A DNA stretch of 64,000 bases from Pseudomonas vancouverensis. GTDB lineage: Bacteria; Pseudomonadota; Gammaproteobacteria; Pseudomonadales; Pseudomonadaceae. A program made the position numbers and the translations under genes. Below the pieces are notes generated by a model. It saw nothing but the letters and a program-made list of their open reading frames with translations. It was not told the origin of the DNA and searched no databases. The stretch lies in the NCBI RefSeq assembly GCF_004348895.1, contig NZ_RRZK01000007.1, positions 62,001-126,000 on the forward strand. Reading direction: 5' to 3'. The first letter of the stretch is position 1. Every line of letters begins with the position of its first letter. Below are positions 55,123 to 64,000 of the stretch, one piece after another.

Positions 55123-56322
55123 TTACGCCGCACTAAACATCTTATGCGGATCAATCACAAACTTCTTCGGCACACCCGCATCGAACTCGCCATAGCCCTG
55201 CGGCGCCTGATCCAGGCTGATCACCTGCACCCCCACCACTTCAGCGATGTTGATACGGTCCCACATGATCGCCTGCATCAATTGGCGGTTGTACTTCATC
55301 ACCGGGGTCTGGCCGGTGTGGAAACTGTGGGATTTGGCCCAGCCCAGACCGAAGCGGATGCTCAGGCTGCCCATTTTCGCAGCGGCATCCACCGCACCCG
55401 GGTCTTCAGTGACGTAGAGGCCGGGAATACCGATCTTGCCCGCAACACGCACCACACCCATCAGCGAGTTGAGCACGGTGGCCGGGGCTTCGTGTTTCAC
55501 GCCGTCATGACCATGGCCGCGGGCTTCGAAGCCGACGGCGTCGATGGCGCAGTCCACTTCCGGTTCGCCCAGCAGCGCGGCGATCTGTTCGTGCAGCGGA
55601 GTATCGAGGGACAGGTCGGCGATTTCGAAACCCTGGGCCTTGGCGTGGGCCAGGCGCACGGTATTGACGTCACCGACGATGACCACTGCCGCACCGAGCA
55701 GCCGAGCGGATGCGGCGGCAGCCAGACCGACAGGGCCGGCACCGGCGATGTACACGGTGCTGCCCGGGCCGACGCCGGCAGTGACTGCGCCGTGGTAACC
55801 GGTGGGCAGAATGTCCGAGAGGCAGGTCAGGTCACGGATTTTCTCCATGGCGCGATCGCGGTCCGGCAGTTTCAGCAGGTTGAAGTCGGCGTACGGCACC
55901 ATGGCGTACTCGGCCTGACCTCCAGTCCAGTCACCCATGTCCACGTAACCATAAGCACCACCCGGGCGCGCCGGGTTGACGCTCAGGCACACGCCGGTGT
56001 GCATCTCCTTGCAGGAACGGCAGCGCCCGCAAGCAACGTTGAACGGCACCGACACCAGGTCACCGATTTTCAGGTTCTCGACGTCGCTGCCCTTCTCGAT
56101 CACTTCACCGGTGATTTCGTGACCCAGCACCAGACCGGTTTGCGCCGTGGTACGCCCGCGCACCATGTGCTGATCGGAACCACAGATGTTGGTGGACACC
56201 ACGCGCAGGATCACACCGTGCTCAATCTTCCTGCCACGCGGGTCCTGCATTTTCGGATAGTCGATCTTCTGCACTTCGACCTTGCCAGCGCCGAGATACA
56301 CCACACCACGATTGCCAGACAT
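55123..56322 (-). CDS. fdhA: FdhA, glutathione-independent formaldehyde dehydrogenase
   Basis: 399 residues of the zinc-dependent medium-chain dehydrogenase family, the exact size of the Pseudomonas putida enzyme. Catalytic zinc ligands are in NICGSDQHM and GHEITG; the structural zinc loop is CGRCRSCKEMHTGVC; the NAD-binding glycine motif is GAGPVGLAAA. It oxidises formaldehyde to formate with NAD and without glutathione, clearing formaldehyde made by sarcosine oxidase when folate is short. It is the last gene of the glyA-sox-purU-fdhA unit. GAGG precedes the ATG. Confidence 0.95.
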   Translation of the reverse strand: MSGNRGVVYLGAGKVEVQKIDYPKMQDPRGRKIEHGVILRVVSTNICGSDQHMVRGRTTAQTGLVLGHEITGEVIEKGSDVENLKIGDLVSVPFNVACGRCRSCKEMHTGVCLSVNPARPGGAYGYVDMGDWTGGQAEYAMVPYADFNLLKLPDRDRAMEKIRDLTCLSDILPTGYHGAVTAGVGPGSTVYIAGAGPVGLAAAASARLLGAAVVIVGDVNTVRLAHAKAQGFEIADLSLDTPLHEQIAALLGEPEVDCAIDAVGFEARGHGHDGVKHEAPATVLNSLMGVVRVAGKIGIPGLYVTEDPGAVDAAAKMGSLSIRFGLGWAKSHSFHTGQTPVMKYNRQLMQAIMWDRINIAEVVGVQVISLDQAPQGYGEFDAGVPKKFVIDPHKMFSAA

Positions 56323-56430
56323 GCTTTCACCTCGCTGTTGTTTTTATGGAATCGCGTTGCCCAGGCAGGCAGCGCGTAAAGTGCTCGGGTACAGATGCTG
56401 ATGCTTGTCTTGTGTTGCCTGTCAGGGCCT

Positions 56431-56512
56431 CATCGCGAGCAAGCTCGCTCCCACAATGGATCTGGGTGAACACAGGATTTGTGAATGGCACAAAACCTTG
56501 CTCGCGATGGCG
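56431..56512. repeat. REP pair between purU and fdhA
   Basis: CATCGCGAGCAAGCTCGCTC-CCACAA and a partial inverse CCTTGCTCGCGATGGCG. Confidence 0.85.
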
Positions 56513-56514
56513 AC

Positions 56515-57372
56515 CTAAAGAACGACGGTACGATTGGCGTTGAGAAACACCCTTCTTTCGATGTGATACCCCACCGCCCGCGCCAGCGTCAGGCCTTCAA
56601 TGTCACGCCCCTTGGCGATCAGGTCTTCGGGGTAATGGCTGTGATCCACCACCTCGACACCCTGGGCAATGATCGGCCCTTCATCGAGATCGTTATTGAT
56701 GTAGTGCGCCGTGGCGCCGACCAGTTTTACGCCTTTGTTGTAGGCCTGATGATACGGTTTGGCGCCCTTGAAACCGGGCAGCAGGGAGTGGTGGATATTA
56801 ATTGCCTTGCCATCGAGCTTGCGACACAACTCCGGCGACAGCACCTGCATGTAGCGCGCAAGAATCACCAGTTCCGCACCGGACTCTTCGATGACTTGCC
56901 ACACCTGACGCTCCTGGGATGGCTTGTCGTTCGGGTCCAGCGGGAAGTGGTAGTACGGAATCTGGTGCCAGTCGGCCAGCGGCTTGAGGTCCGGGTGGTT
57001 GGAGACGACGGCGGCGACATCCATCGACAACTGGCCGATGCGCTGGCGATAGAGCAAGTCGTTGAGGCAGTGATCGGCCTTGGAGACCATGATCACCACT
57101 TTCGGTCGGTAGTGCGGCGGGGTCAGCTCGAAGACCATGCCGAAGGCTTCACCACGCTCGGCGAGACCTGCGCGGAATGACTGTTCGTCGAAGCCGTCGG
57201 GTTGGCGGAATTCCACACGAATGAAGAAACGCCCCGAGAGGCGATCATCGAAGGAATGGTGCTCGGTGACGTAGCAGCCCTGCTCGAACAGAAAGCGGGT
57301 CACCGCGTCCACGGTGCCGAGCACGCTGGGGCAGTCGGCGGTCAGAATCCATGTGTCTGGGGCGCGGCTCAT
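56515..57372 (-). CDS. purU: PurU, formyltetrahydrofolate deformylase
   Basis: 285 residues. N-terminal ACT domain (WILTADCPSVLGTVDAVTRF, HHSFDDRLSGRFFIRVEF) and a C-terminal formyltransferase-fold domain with the catalytic Asn-His-Asp set in INIHHSLLPGFKGAKPYHQA and LDEGPIIAQGVEVVDH. It splits 10-formyl-THF to formate and THF, resupplying THF so that SoxBDAG and GlyA can continue to use one-carbon units. AGGAG precedes the start. Same place as PAO1 purU2 (PA5420). Confidence 0.95.
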   Translation of the reverse strand: MSRAPDTWILTADCPSVLGTVDAVTRFLFEQGCYVTEHHSFDDRLSGRFFIRVEFRQPDGFDEQSFRAGLAERGEAFGMVFELTPPHYRPKVVIMVSKADHCLNDLLYRQRIGQLSMDVAAVVSNHPDLKPLADWHQIPYYHFPLDPNDKPSQERQVWQVIEESGAELVILARYMQVLSPELCRKLDGKAINIHHSLLPGFKGAKPYHQAYNKGVKLVGATAHYINNDLDEGPIIAQGVEVVDHSHYPEDLIAKGRDIEGLTLARAVGYHIERRVFLNANRTVVL

Positions 57373-57413
57373 GGTGCGGTGACTCCTTTTACAAATCTGC
57401 TGGTCACAAAGAA

Positions 57414-57550
57414 CCCTGTGGCGAGGGAGCTTGCTCCCGTTCGACTGCGAAGCAGTCGCACACCTTGTATCCGCGTTCTTTCTGAAGGAAAGCTAATGCC
57501 GATCTTGGGGTCGCTTCGCAACCCAACGGGAGCAAGCTCCCTCGCCACAA
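57414..57550. repeat. REPIN of the second class between soxG and purU
   Basis: CTGTGGCGAGGGAGCTTGCT-CCCG and its inverse CGGGAGCAAGCTCCCTCGCC, about 90 bp apart; the same class as at 34642-34768. Confidence 0.9.
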
Positions 57551-57569
57551 AAAGCAGTCATCAGCCAAA

Positions 57570-58202
57570 TCAGGCCTGAACGCTAAGCCCGTACTCAGCC
57601 GACGCATCCTGCAGCCACAACCACCAGTAATCCGAGAAGCTGCGGCGGATCAGCAACTCCCAGGTGTCTTCGGCAGTGTGGCGAATCATCAGCTGCGACT
57701 TGGCGAACACGGTGCCGACAGCTTTGCCCACCGGAAAATTGTTCGGGTGCACGTCGTAGCTGGTGGACTTCATCAGCACCTGGCGCACGTTCGGCCCGCT
57801 CAGTTCGAGGACCTGCTGTCCGCCGCTGACGTTGACGATCGCGATGTGCAAATCACCGAGCGCTTCACGCAGTTTCTGCTCGGCGGCGAATTCCTCGCCG
57901 GTCGGGACGATCAGCAGCCACTCATCCGGGCCCATCCATTGCAGGCTGGTTTCACCTTTGACGACGACGCTAAGCGCACCCGGCAATTCGATGCCCAGGG
58001 CCTTATGCACACCGGCGGCGAATGCGGCATCGTGGCCATCGCCACGAAGGGTCAGGTGGCCGAGGAGTTTTTTCTCGCGCACGGTCACGCCGGCACTCTT
58101 GCGCCCCTTGCCCACCAGGCTGGCAAGGTCGGCGTGATGCAACGACGACTCGGCACGGGCCCCGGAGGTTGGGCGTTGTTGGTAAACATTGGCGGCTGTC
58201 AT
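57570..58202 (-). CDS. soxG: SoxG, sarcosine oxidase gamma subunit
   Basis: 210 residues from ATG 58202; sequence upstream of that is REP-derived. It shows the GcvT/YgfZ-like fold of SoxG, with WMGPDEWLLIVPTGEE, VVNVSGGQQVLELSGPNVRQ and WELLIRRSFSDYWWLWLQDA. It is one of four subunits of the heterotetrameric sarcosine oxidase, which turns sarcosine into glycine plus 5,10-methylene-THF and H2O2. Normally soxG follows soxA closely; here 174 bp containing a REP pair separate them. Confidence 0.93.
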   Translation of the reverse strand: MTAANVYQQRPTSGARAESSLHHADLASLVGKGRKSAGVTVREKKLLGHLTLRGDGHDAAFAAGVHKALGIELPGALSVVVKGETSLQWMGPDEWLLIVPTGEEFAAEQKLREALGDLHIAIVNVSGGQQVLELSGPNVRQVLMKSTSYDVHPNNFPVGKAVGTVFAKSQLMIRHTAEDTWELLIRRSFSDYWWLWLQDASAEYGLSVQA

Positions 58203-58258
58203 AAAGCACCTGTTCTGGATTCTGTTGGTTCTGGACTCTGTAGTGGCTGTAATGCCGC

Positions 58259-58348
58259 CATCACGAGCAAGCTCGCTTCCACAGTGCCTAACACAAATTT
58301 CTCTGGTGACTCCAATCCCGTGGGAGCGAGCTTGCTCGCGATGGCGCC
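58259..58348. repeat. REPIN inside the sox operon (soxA-soxG gap)
   Basis: CATCACGAGCAAGCTCGCTT-CCACAG and inverse CCCGTGGGAGCGAGCTTGCT-CGCGATGGCG, 32 bp apart. Confidence 0.92.
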
Positions 58349-58376
58349 AGCAGCCCTCCCACAAAATTGAAGGTAC

Positions 58377-61300
58377 TTAAACGTTCTGCCGCTCACCCTT
58401 CGGATCGAAGAACACCGAAGACACGATTTCCGCCTCGATCACGCTGCCATCGGCCAACGGTGCAAACACCCGCTCACCCATCCGCTGCAAGCCGCCCTTG
58501 ACCACGCCCATGGCAAACGAATAACCAAGGGAGTTGTGCGCATAACTGGAGGTCACGTGGCCGACCATGGTCATCGGGATCGCCTGCTTGGTGTTGAACA
58601 CTAGCTGTGCACCTTCCGGCAGCCATTTGGTCGGGTCGATCGGCTTGAGACCGACGAGCTGCTTACGTTGATCGCGCACGCAGTCTTCACGGTTCATGCC
58701 GCGCCAGCCGATCCACGAGAACGGTTTGGTGCGCCCCACGCACCACCCCATGTTCAGGTCGTCCGGGGTCATCGAACCGTCGGTGTCCTGGCCGACAATG
58801 ATGAAACCCTTCTCGGCCCGCAGCACGTGCATGGTTTCGGTGCCGTACGGCGTCAGGTTGTACTTCTTGCCCGCGTCGACGATTTTTTCCAGCACGCCCA
58901 TGGCGTAGTCGGCCTGCACGTTGACTTCGTACGACAGCTCACCGGTAAACGAAATACGGAACACCCGCGCCGGCACACCGCCGACCTCGCCTTCTTTCCA
59001 GGTCATGAACGGGAAGGCTTCGTTGCTCAGGTCGATGTCGGTGACTTCGCTGAGCAGCTTGCGGCTGTTCGGCCCGGACAGGGTCATGGTCGCCCAGTGG
59101 TCGGTCACGGAAGTGAAGTAGACCTTCATGTCCGGCCATTCGGTCTGGTGGTACAGCTCCAGCCATTGCAACACGCGAGCCGCGCCGCCAGTGGTGGTGG
59201 TCATGACGAAATGGTTGTCGGCAAGACACGCGGTCACACCGTCGTCGAAGACCATGCCGTCTTCCTTGCACATCAGGCCGTAGCGGGCCTTGCCCACGTC
59301 AAGCTTGGTCCAGGCGTTGGTGTACACGCGGTTAAGGAACTCGCGGGCATCGGGGCCCTGGATGTCGATCTTGCCCAGGGTCGAGGCGTCCAGCAGGCCG
59401 ACGCTGTCGCGCACGGCCTTGCACTCGCGCTTCACCGCGGCATGCATGTCTTCACCGGATTTCGGGAAGTACCACGGACGTTTCCACTGGCCGACGTCTT
59501 CGAACTCGGCGCCGTTTTTCAGGTGCCATTGATGCAGTGCGGTGTAACGCACCGGCTCGAAGATGTGCCCACAGTGACGACCGGCCACAGCGCCGAAAGT
59601 CACTGGCGTGTAGTTCGGACGGAACATGGTGGTGCCCATCTGCGGGATGGTCACGTTCAGTGAACGGGCGGCAATGGCCAGGCCGTTGACGTTGCCGAGC
59701 TTGCCCTGGTCGGTGCCGAAGCCCAGCGCGGTGTAGCGCTTGACGTGCTCGACCGATTCGAAGCCCTCGCGGGTCGCCAGTTCGATGGCGGCGGCGGTGA
59801 CGTCGTTCTGCAGGTCGACGAATTGCTTCGGCGCTCGTGCGGTGTTCTTTTCATGGGGCACCTGGAACAGCGCCAGGGTCGCTTCTTCGAGGCGGCTCAG
59901 GGCTTTCGGCAAGGTGCCTTCGACCACGCTGAAACCGGCTTCACTGGCAGCACGGGCGCCACCTTCGAAACCATCGGCGAGGGAATCGCCGAGGCCGTAG
60001 ACGCCGTTGATGCCACCGACGCACACGCGTTTCTGCGGAGCTTCACCTGGTACGAAACCGAGGATGTCTTCACGCCAGATCGGCTTGCCACCCAAGTGCG
60101 AAGCCAGGTGAACCACCGGGCTGTAGCCACCGGAGCTGGCCACCACGTCGCATTCGAGCCATTCGCCCGGGCTGGTCACAGCGTGGGCCTTGACGTCGAT
60201 GGCGGCGACACGGGCACCGGTGACGTGCTTGCTGCCACGGGCCTCGATCACGGCACTGCCGGTGAGGATGCGAATCCCCTTGGCGCGGGCTTCTTCCACC
60301 AGCGCGCCACGCGGGTTGTGACGAGCATCGGCGATGGCCACCACTTGCAGGCTGGCGTCGAGCCAGTCCAGCGCCACGCGGTAGGCGTGATCGTTGTTGG
60401 TGCTCAGCACCAGCTTCTTGCCCGGGGCCACGCCGTAGCGGCGCACGTAGGTCGAGATGGCGCCGGCGAGCATGTTGCCCGGCACGTCGTTGTTGCCGTA
60501 GACCAGTGGACGCTCATGGGCGCCGGTGGCCAGCACCACACGCTTGGCGCGAACCCGGTGGATGCGCTGACGCACCTGGCCAATCGGCGCGCGATCGCCG
60601 AGGTGATCGGTGAGGCGCTCGTGAATGGTCAGGAAGTTATGGTCGTGGTAACCGTTGACCGTGGCCCGCGGCAACAGCAGCACGTCCGGGGTATTTTTCA
60701 GTTCGTCGATGACGCTGGCGACCCAGTCCATCGCCGGTTTGCCGTCGAGGCTTTCGCGGGAATCGAGCAGGCTGCCGCCGAACTCTTCCTGCTCATCGGC
60801 GAGGATCACCCGGGCACCGCTGCGTGCAGCCGCCAGAGCCGCCGCCAGGCCAGCGGGACCGGCGCCGACGATCAGCACGTCGCAGTGCTGGTTCATGTAG
60901 TCGTAGGTGTCCGGATCGACTTCGGTCGGCGAACGACCGAGGCCCGCAGCCTTACGAATGTACTTCTCGTAGGTCATCCAGAACGATTGCGGGTACATGA
61001 AGGTTTTGTAGTAGAAACCCGGCGGCATCAGCTTGCCGCCGACCTTGCCGAGAATGCCCATCATGTCGTTGTTCACGCTTGGCCAGCCGTTGGTGCTGGT
61101 GGCGACCAGGCCCTGGTACAACGCCTGTTGCGTGGCACGCACGTTGGGAATCTGGGTGGCTTCGGTGGCGCCGATCTGCAGCACCGCGTTCGGCTCTTCG
61201 GCACCGGCGGCGAAGATGCCGCGGGGGCGGGAATACTTGAAGCTGCGACCGATGATGTCGACGCCATTGGCCAGCAGCGCAGCCGCCAGGGAATCACCTT

Positions 61301-61394
61301 CGAAGCCTTTGTAGTTCTGGCCGTTGAAGGTGAAGCTCAAGACTTTGTTGCGGTCGATCCGTCCACCGTTGGACAGGCGATTGACTTGGCTCAT
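58377..61394 (-). CDS. soxA: SoxA, sarcosine oxidase alpha subunit
   Basis: 1005 residues, standard length. Order: N-terminal 2Fe-2S-ferredoxin-like fold without cluster cysteines (FEGDSLAAALLANGVDIIGR), an NAD-binding flavoprotein domain with VLIVGAGPAGLAAALAAARS near residue 175, a SoxA A3-like domain, and a C-terminal GcvT aminomethyltransferase domain that binds THF (TLGKIDIQGPDAREFLNRVY, GELSYEVNVQ). Electrons from sarcosine oxidised on SoxB pass to oxygen, and the methyl goes to THF here. The start overlaps the soxD stop by 4 nt. Confidence 0.96.
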   Translation of the reverse strand: MSQVNRLSNGGRIDRNKVLSFTFNGQNYKGFEGDSLAAALLANGVDIIGRSFKYSRPRGIFAAGAEEPNAVLQIGATEATQIPNVRATQQALYQGLVATSTNGWPSVNNDMMGILGKVGGKLMPPGFYYKTFMYPQSFWMTYEKYIRKAAGLGRSPTEVDPDTYDYMNQHCDVLIVGAGPAGLAAALAAARSGARVILADEQEEFGGSLLDSRESLDGKPAMDWVASVIDELKNTPDVLLLPRATVNGYHDHNFLTIHERLTDHLGDRAPIGQVRQRIHRVRAKRVVLATGAHERPLVYGNNDVPGNMLAGAISTYVRRYGVAPGKKLVLSTNNDHAYRVALDWLDASLQVVAIADARHNPRGALVEEARAKGIRILTGSAVIEARGSKHVTGARVAAIDVKAHAVTSPGEWLECDVVASSGGYSPVVHLASHLGGKPIWREDILGFVPGEAPQKRVCVGGINGVYGLGDSLADGFEGGARAASEAGFSVVEGTLPKALSRLEEATLALFQVPHEKNTARAPKQFVDLQNDVTAAAIELATREGFESVEHVKRYTALGFGTDQGKLGNVNGLAIAARSLNVTIPQMGTTMFRPNYTPVTFGAVAGRHCGHIFEPVRYTALHQWHLKNGAEFEDVGQWKRPWYFPKSGEDMHAAVKRECKAVRDSVGLLDASTLGKIDIQGPDAREFLNRVYTNAWTKLDVGKARYGLMCKEDGMVFDDGVTACLADNHFVMTTTTGGAARVLQWLELYHQTEWPDMKVYFTSVTDHWATMTLSGPNSRKLLSEVTDIDLSNEAFPFMTWKEGEVGGVPARVFRISFTGELSYEVNVQADYAMGVLEKIVDAGKKYNLTPYGTETMHVLRAEKGFIIVGQDTDGSMTPDDLNMGWCVGRTKPFSWIGWRGMNREDCVRDQRKQLVGLKPIDPTKWLPEGAQLVFNTKQAIPMTMVGHVTSSYAHNSLGYSFAMGVVKGGLQRMGERVFAPLADGSVIEAEIVSSVFFDPKGERQNV

Positions 61395-61720
61395 ACCTTC
61401 TCTCCCAGAGCCGTGCTGGCCGCTTTCGGGCTATCGGTCTTGTCGGTGAATTGCGGCTTGGTGCCGATCTTGTAGGTTTCGAGAATCTCGTAGGTCACGG
61501 TGTCGCGGGTGACGTTGAAGTACTGACGGCAACCGGCAACGTGGTCCCACAACTCGTGGTGCAGACCCCGCGGGTTGTCGCGGAAAAACATGTAGTCGCC
61601 CCACTCCTCGTCGGTGCAGGTGTTCGGGTCCAGCGGGCGCGGGATGTGCGCCTGGCCGGATGCGTGGAATTCCTCTTCGGAGCGCAGTTCGCCGCAGTGA
61701 GGACAGAAGATATGCAACAT
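61391..61720 (-). CDS. soxD: SoxD, sarcosine oxidase delta subunit
   Basis: 109 residues. Small zinc-binding subunit: CPHCGELRSEEEFH at the N-terminus supplies Cys and His ligands; further His/Cys in HHELWDHVAGCRQYFNV. It helps to hold the SoxA-SoxB heterotetramer together. It lies 15 bp after soxB and overlaps soxA, giving tight stoichiometric coupling. Confidence 0.95.
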   Translation of the reverse strand: MLHIFCPHCGELRSEEEFHASGQAHIPRPLDPNTCTDEEWGDYMFFRDNPRGLHHELWDHVAGCRQYFNVTRDTVTYEILETYKIGTKPQFTDKTDSPKAASTALGEKV

Positions 61721-61735
61721 AGGAAAGTTCTCCTG

Positions 61736-62986
61736 TTAGTGGGCGACGGCAGCAGCGCCGTGTTCGTCGATCAACGCACCGTTGTGGAAACGGTCGATGG
61801 AGAAAGGCGCGGCCAGCGGGTGCATTTCACCCTTGGCCAGGCTCGCGGCAAACACGTTGCCCGAGCCAGGCGTGGCCTTGAAGCCACCGGTGCCCCAACC
61901 GCAGTTGAAGAACATGTTCGGTACCGGCGTCTTGGAGATGATTGGGCAGGCATCAGGCGTGGTGTCGACGATGCCGCCCCACTGACGATTCATGCGCACG
62001 CGGGACAGGATCGGGAACATCTCGACGATGGCCTGGATGGTGTGCTCGATCACCGGGTACGAACCACGCTGGCCGTAGCCGTTGTAGCCGTCGATGCCGG
62101 CGCCGATCACCAGGTCGCCCTTGTCGGACTGGCTGATGTAGCCGTGCACGGCGTTGGACATGATCACACTGTCGATGATCGGTTTGATCGGCTCGGACAC
62201 CAGCGCCTGCAGCGGGTGGGACTCGATCGGCAGACGGAAACCGGCGAGTTTGGCCATGTGTCCGGAGTTACCGGCCGTGACCACGCCAACACGCTTGGCG
62301 CCGATGAAACCCTTGTTGGTTTCGACACCGATGCACACGCCGTTTTCCTTGCGGAAACCGATCACTTCGGTCTGCTGGATCAGGTCCACGCCCAGTGCAT
62401 CGGCGGCCCGGGCAAAGCCCCAGGCCACGGCATCGTGACGGGTCACGCCGCCGCGACGTTGCACGGTCGCGCCCATCACTGGGTAGCGGGTGTTCTTCGA
62501 GCAGTCGAGGTACGGAATCTCATCGGCCACTTGTTGTGCGTTGAGCAGTTCGCCGTCGACACCGTTGAGGCGGTTGGCGCTGACCCGACGCTCGGAATCA
62601 CGAATGTCCTGCAGGGTGTGGCACAGGTTGTAGACGCCACGCTGGGAGAACATCACGTTGTAGTTGAGGTCCTGGGACAGGCCTTCCCACAGTTTCATCG
62701 CGTGTTCGTACAGGTGCGCCGACTCGTCCCACAGGTAGTTGGAACGCACGATGGTGGTGTTGCGCGCGGTGTTACCGCCACCCAGCCAGCCTTTCTCGAC
62801 CACGGCGACGTTAGTGATGCCGTGCTCCTTGGCCAGGTAATAGGCGGTCGCCAGACCATGCCCGCCACCGCCGACGATGACCACGTCATAGACCTTTTTC
62901 GGGGTCGGCGTACGCCACATTTTCTGCCAGTTTTCATGGTGGCTGAGGGAGTGTTTGAAGAGGCCGAAGCCCGAGTAGCGTTGCAT
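61736..62986 (-). CDS. soxB: SoxB, sarcosine oxidase beta subunit
   Basis: 416 residues from ATG 62986, since GGAG is 9 nt away; the ATG at 62992 is only 3 nt from that site. FAD-dependent DAO-family oxidase: dinucleotide-binding [20 protein letters not shown] near residue 30. The covalent-FMN histidine region of SoxB is expected at REDHTGGVTRHD-like [13 protein letters not shown]. This subunit dehydrogenates sarcosine. It follows glyA by 23 bp in the same operon. Confidence 0.95.
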   Translation of the reverse strand: MQRYSGFGLFKHSLSHHENWQKMWRTPTPKKVYDVVIVGGGGHGLATAYYLAKEHGITNVAVVEKGWLGGGNTARNTTIVRSNYLWDESAHLYEHAMKLWEGLSQDLNYNVMFSQRGVYNLCHTLQDIRDSERRVSANRLNGVDGELLNAQQVADEIPYLDCSKNTRYPVMGATVQRRGGVTRHDAVAWGFARAADALGVDLIQQTEVIGFRKENGVCIGVETNKGFIGAKRVGVVTAGNSGHMAKLAGFRLPIESHPLQALVSEPIKPIIDSVIMSNAVHGYISQSDKGDLVIGAGIDGYNGYGQRGSYPVIEHTIQAIVEMFPILSRVRMNRQWGGIVDTTPDACPIISKTPVPNMFFNCGWGTGGFKATPGSGNVFAASLAKGEMHPLAAPFSIDRFHNGALIDEHGAAAVAH

Positions 62987-63009
62987 AGTCATTTACTCCA
63001 AAACCGAAC

Positions 63010-64000
63010 TCAGCGATAAACCGGGAAGTCCGCGCACAGGGCCGCCACTTGCTGGGCCACGTTGGCCTCGACATCGGCATCGCCGAGGTTGTCGAGGATG
63101 TCGCAGATCCAGCCGGCCAGGGTTTCGCACTGTGCAACCTTGAAGCCACGCGTGGTCACCGCCGGAGTGCCGATACGCAGGCCGGAGGTCACGAACGGCG
63201 ACTGTGGATCGTTGGGCACGGCGTTCTTGTTCACGGTGATATGGGCACGACCGAGGGCGGCATCGGCGTCTTTGCCGGTCAGGCCCTGACGGATCAGGCT
63301 GACCAGGAACAGGTGGTTATCGGTGCCGCCGGACACTACATCGTAGCCACGTTTGATAAATACGCTCGCCATCGCCTGGGCGTTGTCGATCACTTGTTGC
63401 TGGTAAGCCTTGAAGCCAGGCTCAAGGGCTTCCTTGAAGCACACCGCCTTGCCGGCGATCACATGCATCAGCGGGCCACCCTGGGCGCCGGGGAATACCG
63501 CGGCGTTGAGTTTCTTCTCGATCTCTTCGTTGGACTTGGCCAGGATCAGCCCACCACGCGGGCCACGCAGGGTCTTGTGGGTGGTGGTGGTGACCACGTC
63601 GGCGTAAGGCAGCGGGTTCGGATACAGACCGGCGGCAACCAGGCCGGCGACGTGGGCCATGTCGACGAACAGCAGCGCACCGACCTTGTCGGCGATCTGG
63701 CGGAAGCGCGGGAAGTCGAGGGTCTTGGAGTAGGCCGAGAAACCGGCAACGATCATTTTCGGTTTGCACTCGACCGCCAGGCGCTCGACTTCGTCGTAAT
63801 CGATCAGGCCGGTCTTGGTGTCGATACCGTATTGCACGGCGTTGTACAGCTTGCCCGAGGACGACACCTTGGCACCGTGGGTCAAGTGACCGCCGTGGGC
63901 CAGGCTCATGCCGAGAATGGTGTCGCCTGGCGAAATCAGCGCGAGGTACACGGCGCTGTTGGCCGAAGAACCGGAATGCGGCTGGACGTTGGCGTAATCA
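63010..64000 (-). CDS. glyA: GlyA, serine hydroxymethyltransferase (5' end outside window)
   Basis: Partial: 329 codons plus stop are present and the frame stays open to base 64000, so about the first 85 residues lie beyond the edge. PLP enzyme; the Schiff-base lysine is in [14 protein letters not shown] and the PLP-ring Asp in [12 protein letters not shown]. It interconverts glycine and serine with 5,10-methylene-THF, using both products of sarcosine oxidase. As first gene of the visible sox operon it matches PAO1 glyA1 (PA5415). The promoter, and any SouR/GbdR control, lies outside the window. Confidence 0.96.
   Translation of the reverse strand, partial: DYANVQPHSGSSANSAVYLALISPGDTILGMSLAHGGHLTHGAKVSSSGKLYNAVQYGIDTKTGLIDYDEVERLAVECKPKMIVAGFSAYSKTLDFPRFRQIADKVGALLFVDMAHVAGLVAAGLYPNPLPYADVVTTTTHKTLRGPRGGLILAKSNEEIEKKLNAAVFPGAQGGPLMHVIAGKAVCFKEALEPGFKAYQQQVIDNAQAMASVFIKRGYDVVSGGTDNHLFLVSLIRQGLTGKDADAALGRAHITVNKNAVPNDPQSPFVTSGLRIGTPAVTTRGFKVAQCETLAGWICDILDNLGDADVEANVAQQVAALCADFPVYR

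Noticed and set aside
7511..58348. CRISPR-like array from the recurring short repeat
   Set aside because: Copies are kilobases apart, palindromic and in inverted pairs, with no regular spacers and no cas genes.
1..64000. tRNA, rRNA or prophage genes
   Set aside because: No cloverleaf-like sequence, rRNA segment, integrase or phage structural gene was recognised in the gaps or frames.

Overview
The window is core chromosome of a Pseudomonas, most likely of the P. fluorescens group. Evidence: the pqqFABCDE order with a 24-residue PqqA, the bioBFHCD cluster beside ~600-residue acyl-CoA dehydrogenases, the glyA-soxBDAG-purU-fdhA sarcosine operon, and two classes of the REP/REPIN palindromes that crowd intergenic spaces in this group. 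Gene order matches, from memory, several separate blocks of P. aeruginosa PAO1 (about PA0482-PA0487, PA0500-PA0508 and PA5415-PA5421), here joined differently.

Layout. 1-7.5 kb: PQQ biosynthesis (pqqF cut at the left edge, then pqqA-E and an S9 peptidase overlapping pqqE). 7.6-10.3 kb: a Pmp3-type membrane peptide, a class III aminotransferase and a divergent LysR regulator. 10.5-22.7 kb: three paralogous acyl-CoA dehydrogenases; the second and third are separated by a membrane GGDEF protein, a MauG/CcpA-like di-haem protein and an unknown secreted Cys-rich protein, with an AT-rich gap between the last two. 23-28.8 kb: a small flagellar-rod-like protein, bioD-C-H-F-B on the minus strand, and divergent comF. 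A BirA-operator-like sequence for bioB lies inside the first codons of comF. 28.9-37.3 kb: ModE, PhoX, SrkA kinase, RarD, a GcvR-like ACT protein and malate synthase G. 37.4-42 kb: an AT-rich DMT transporter, a lone receiver protein, a cNMP/CBS/DUF294 protein and its DnaQ-like exonuclease partner. 42.3-47.9 kb: a cell-surface-signalling iron locus (FecI sigma, FecR, STN-containing TonB receptor, PepSY reductase, small membrane protein), resembling the foxIRAB layout. 48-55 kb: GST, a retropepsin-like protein, an acyltransferase, DUF2780, and a fasciclin/ECF sigma/RskA anti-sigma unit, with one orphan RHS-core gene on each side. 55.1 kb to the end: fdhA-purU-soxG-soxA-soxD-soxB-glyA on the minus strand, which takes sarcosine to glycine, serine and formate; glyA is cut by the right edge.

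The most unusual signals are: two orphan RHS-core genes with unrelated AT-rich tails, no immunity gene, and the same near-perfect 24-bp palindromic element about 60 bp before each start; the predicted BirA operator that doubles as comF coding sequence; the MauG-like/secreted-protein pair with repeated palindromic boxes between the genes; and several operator- or hairpin-like palindromes in leaders.
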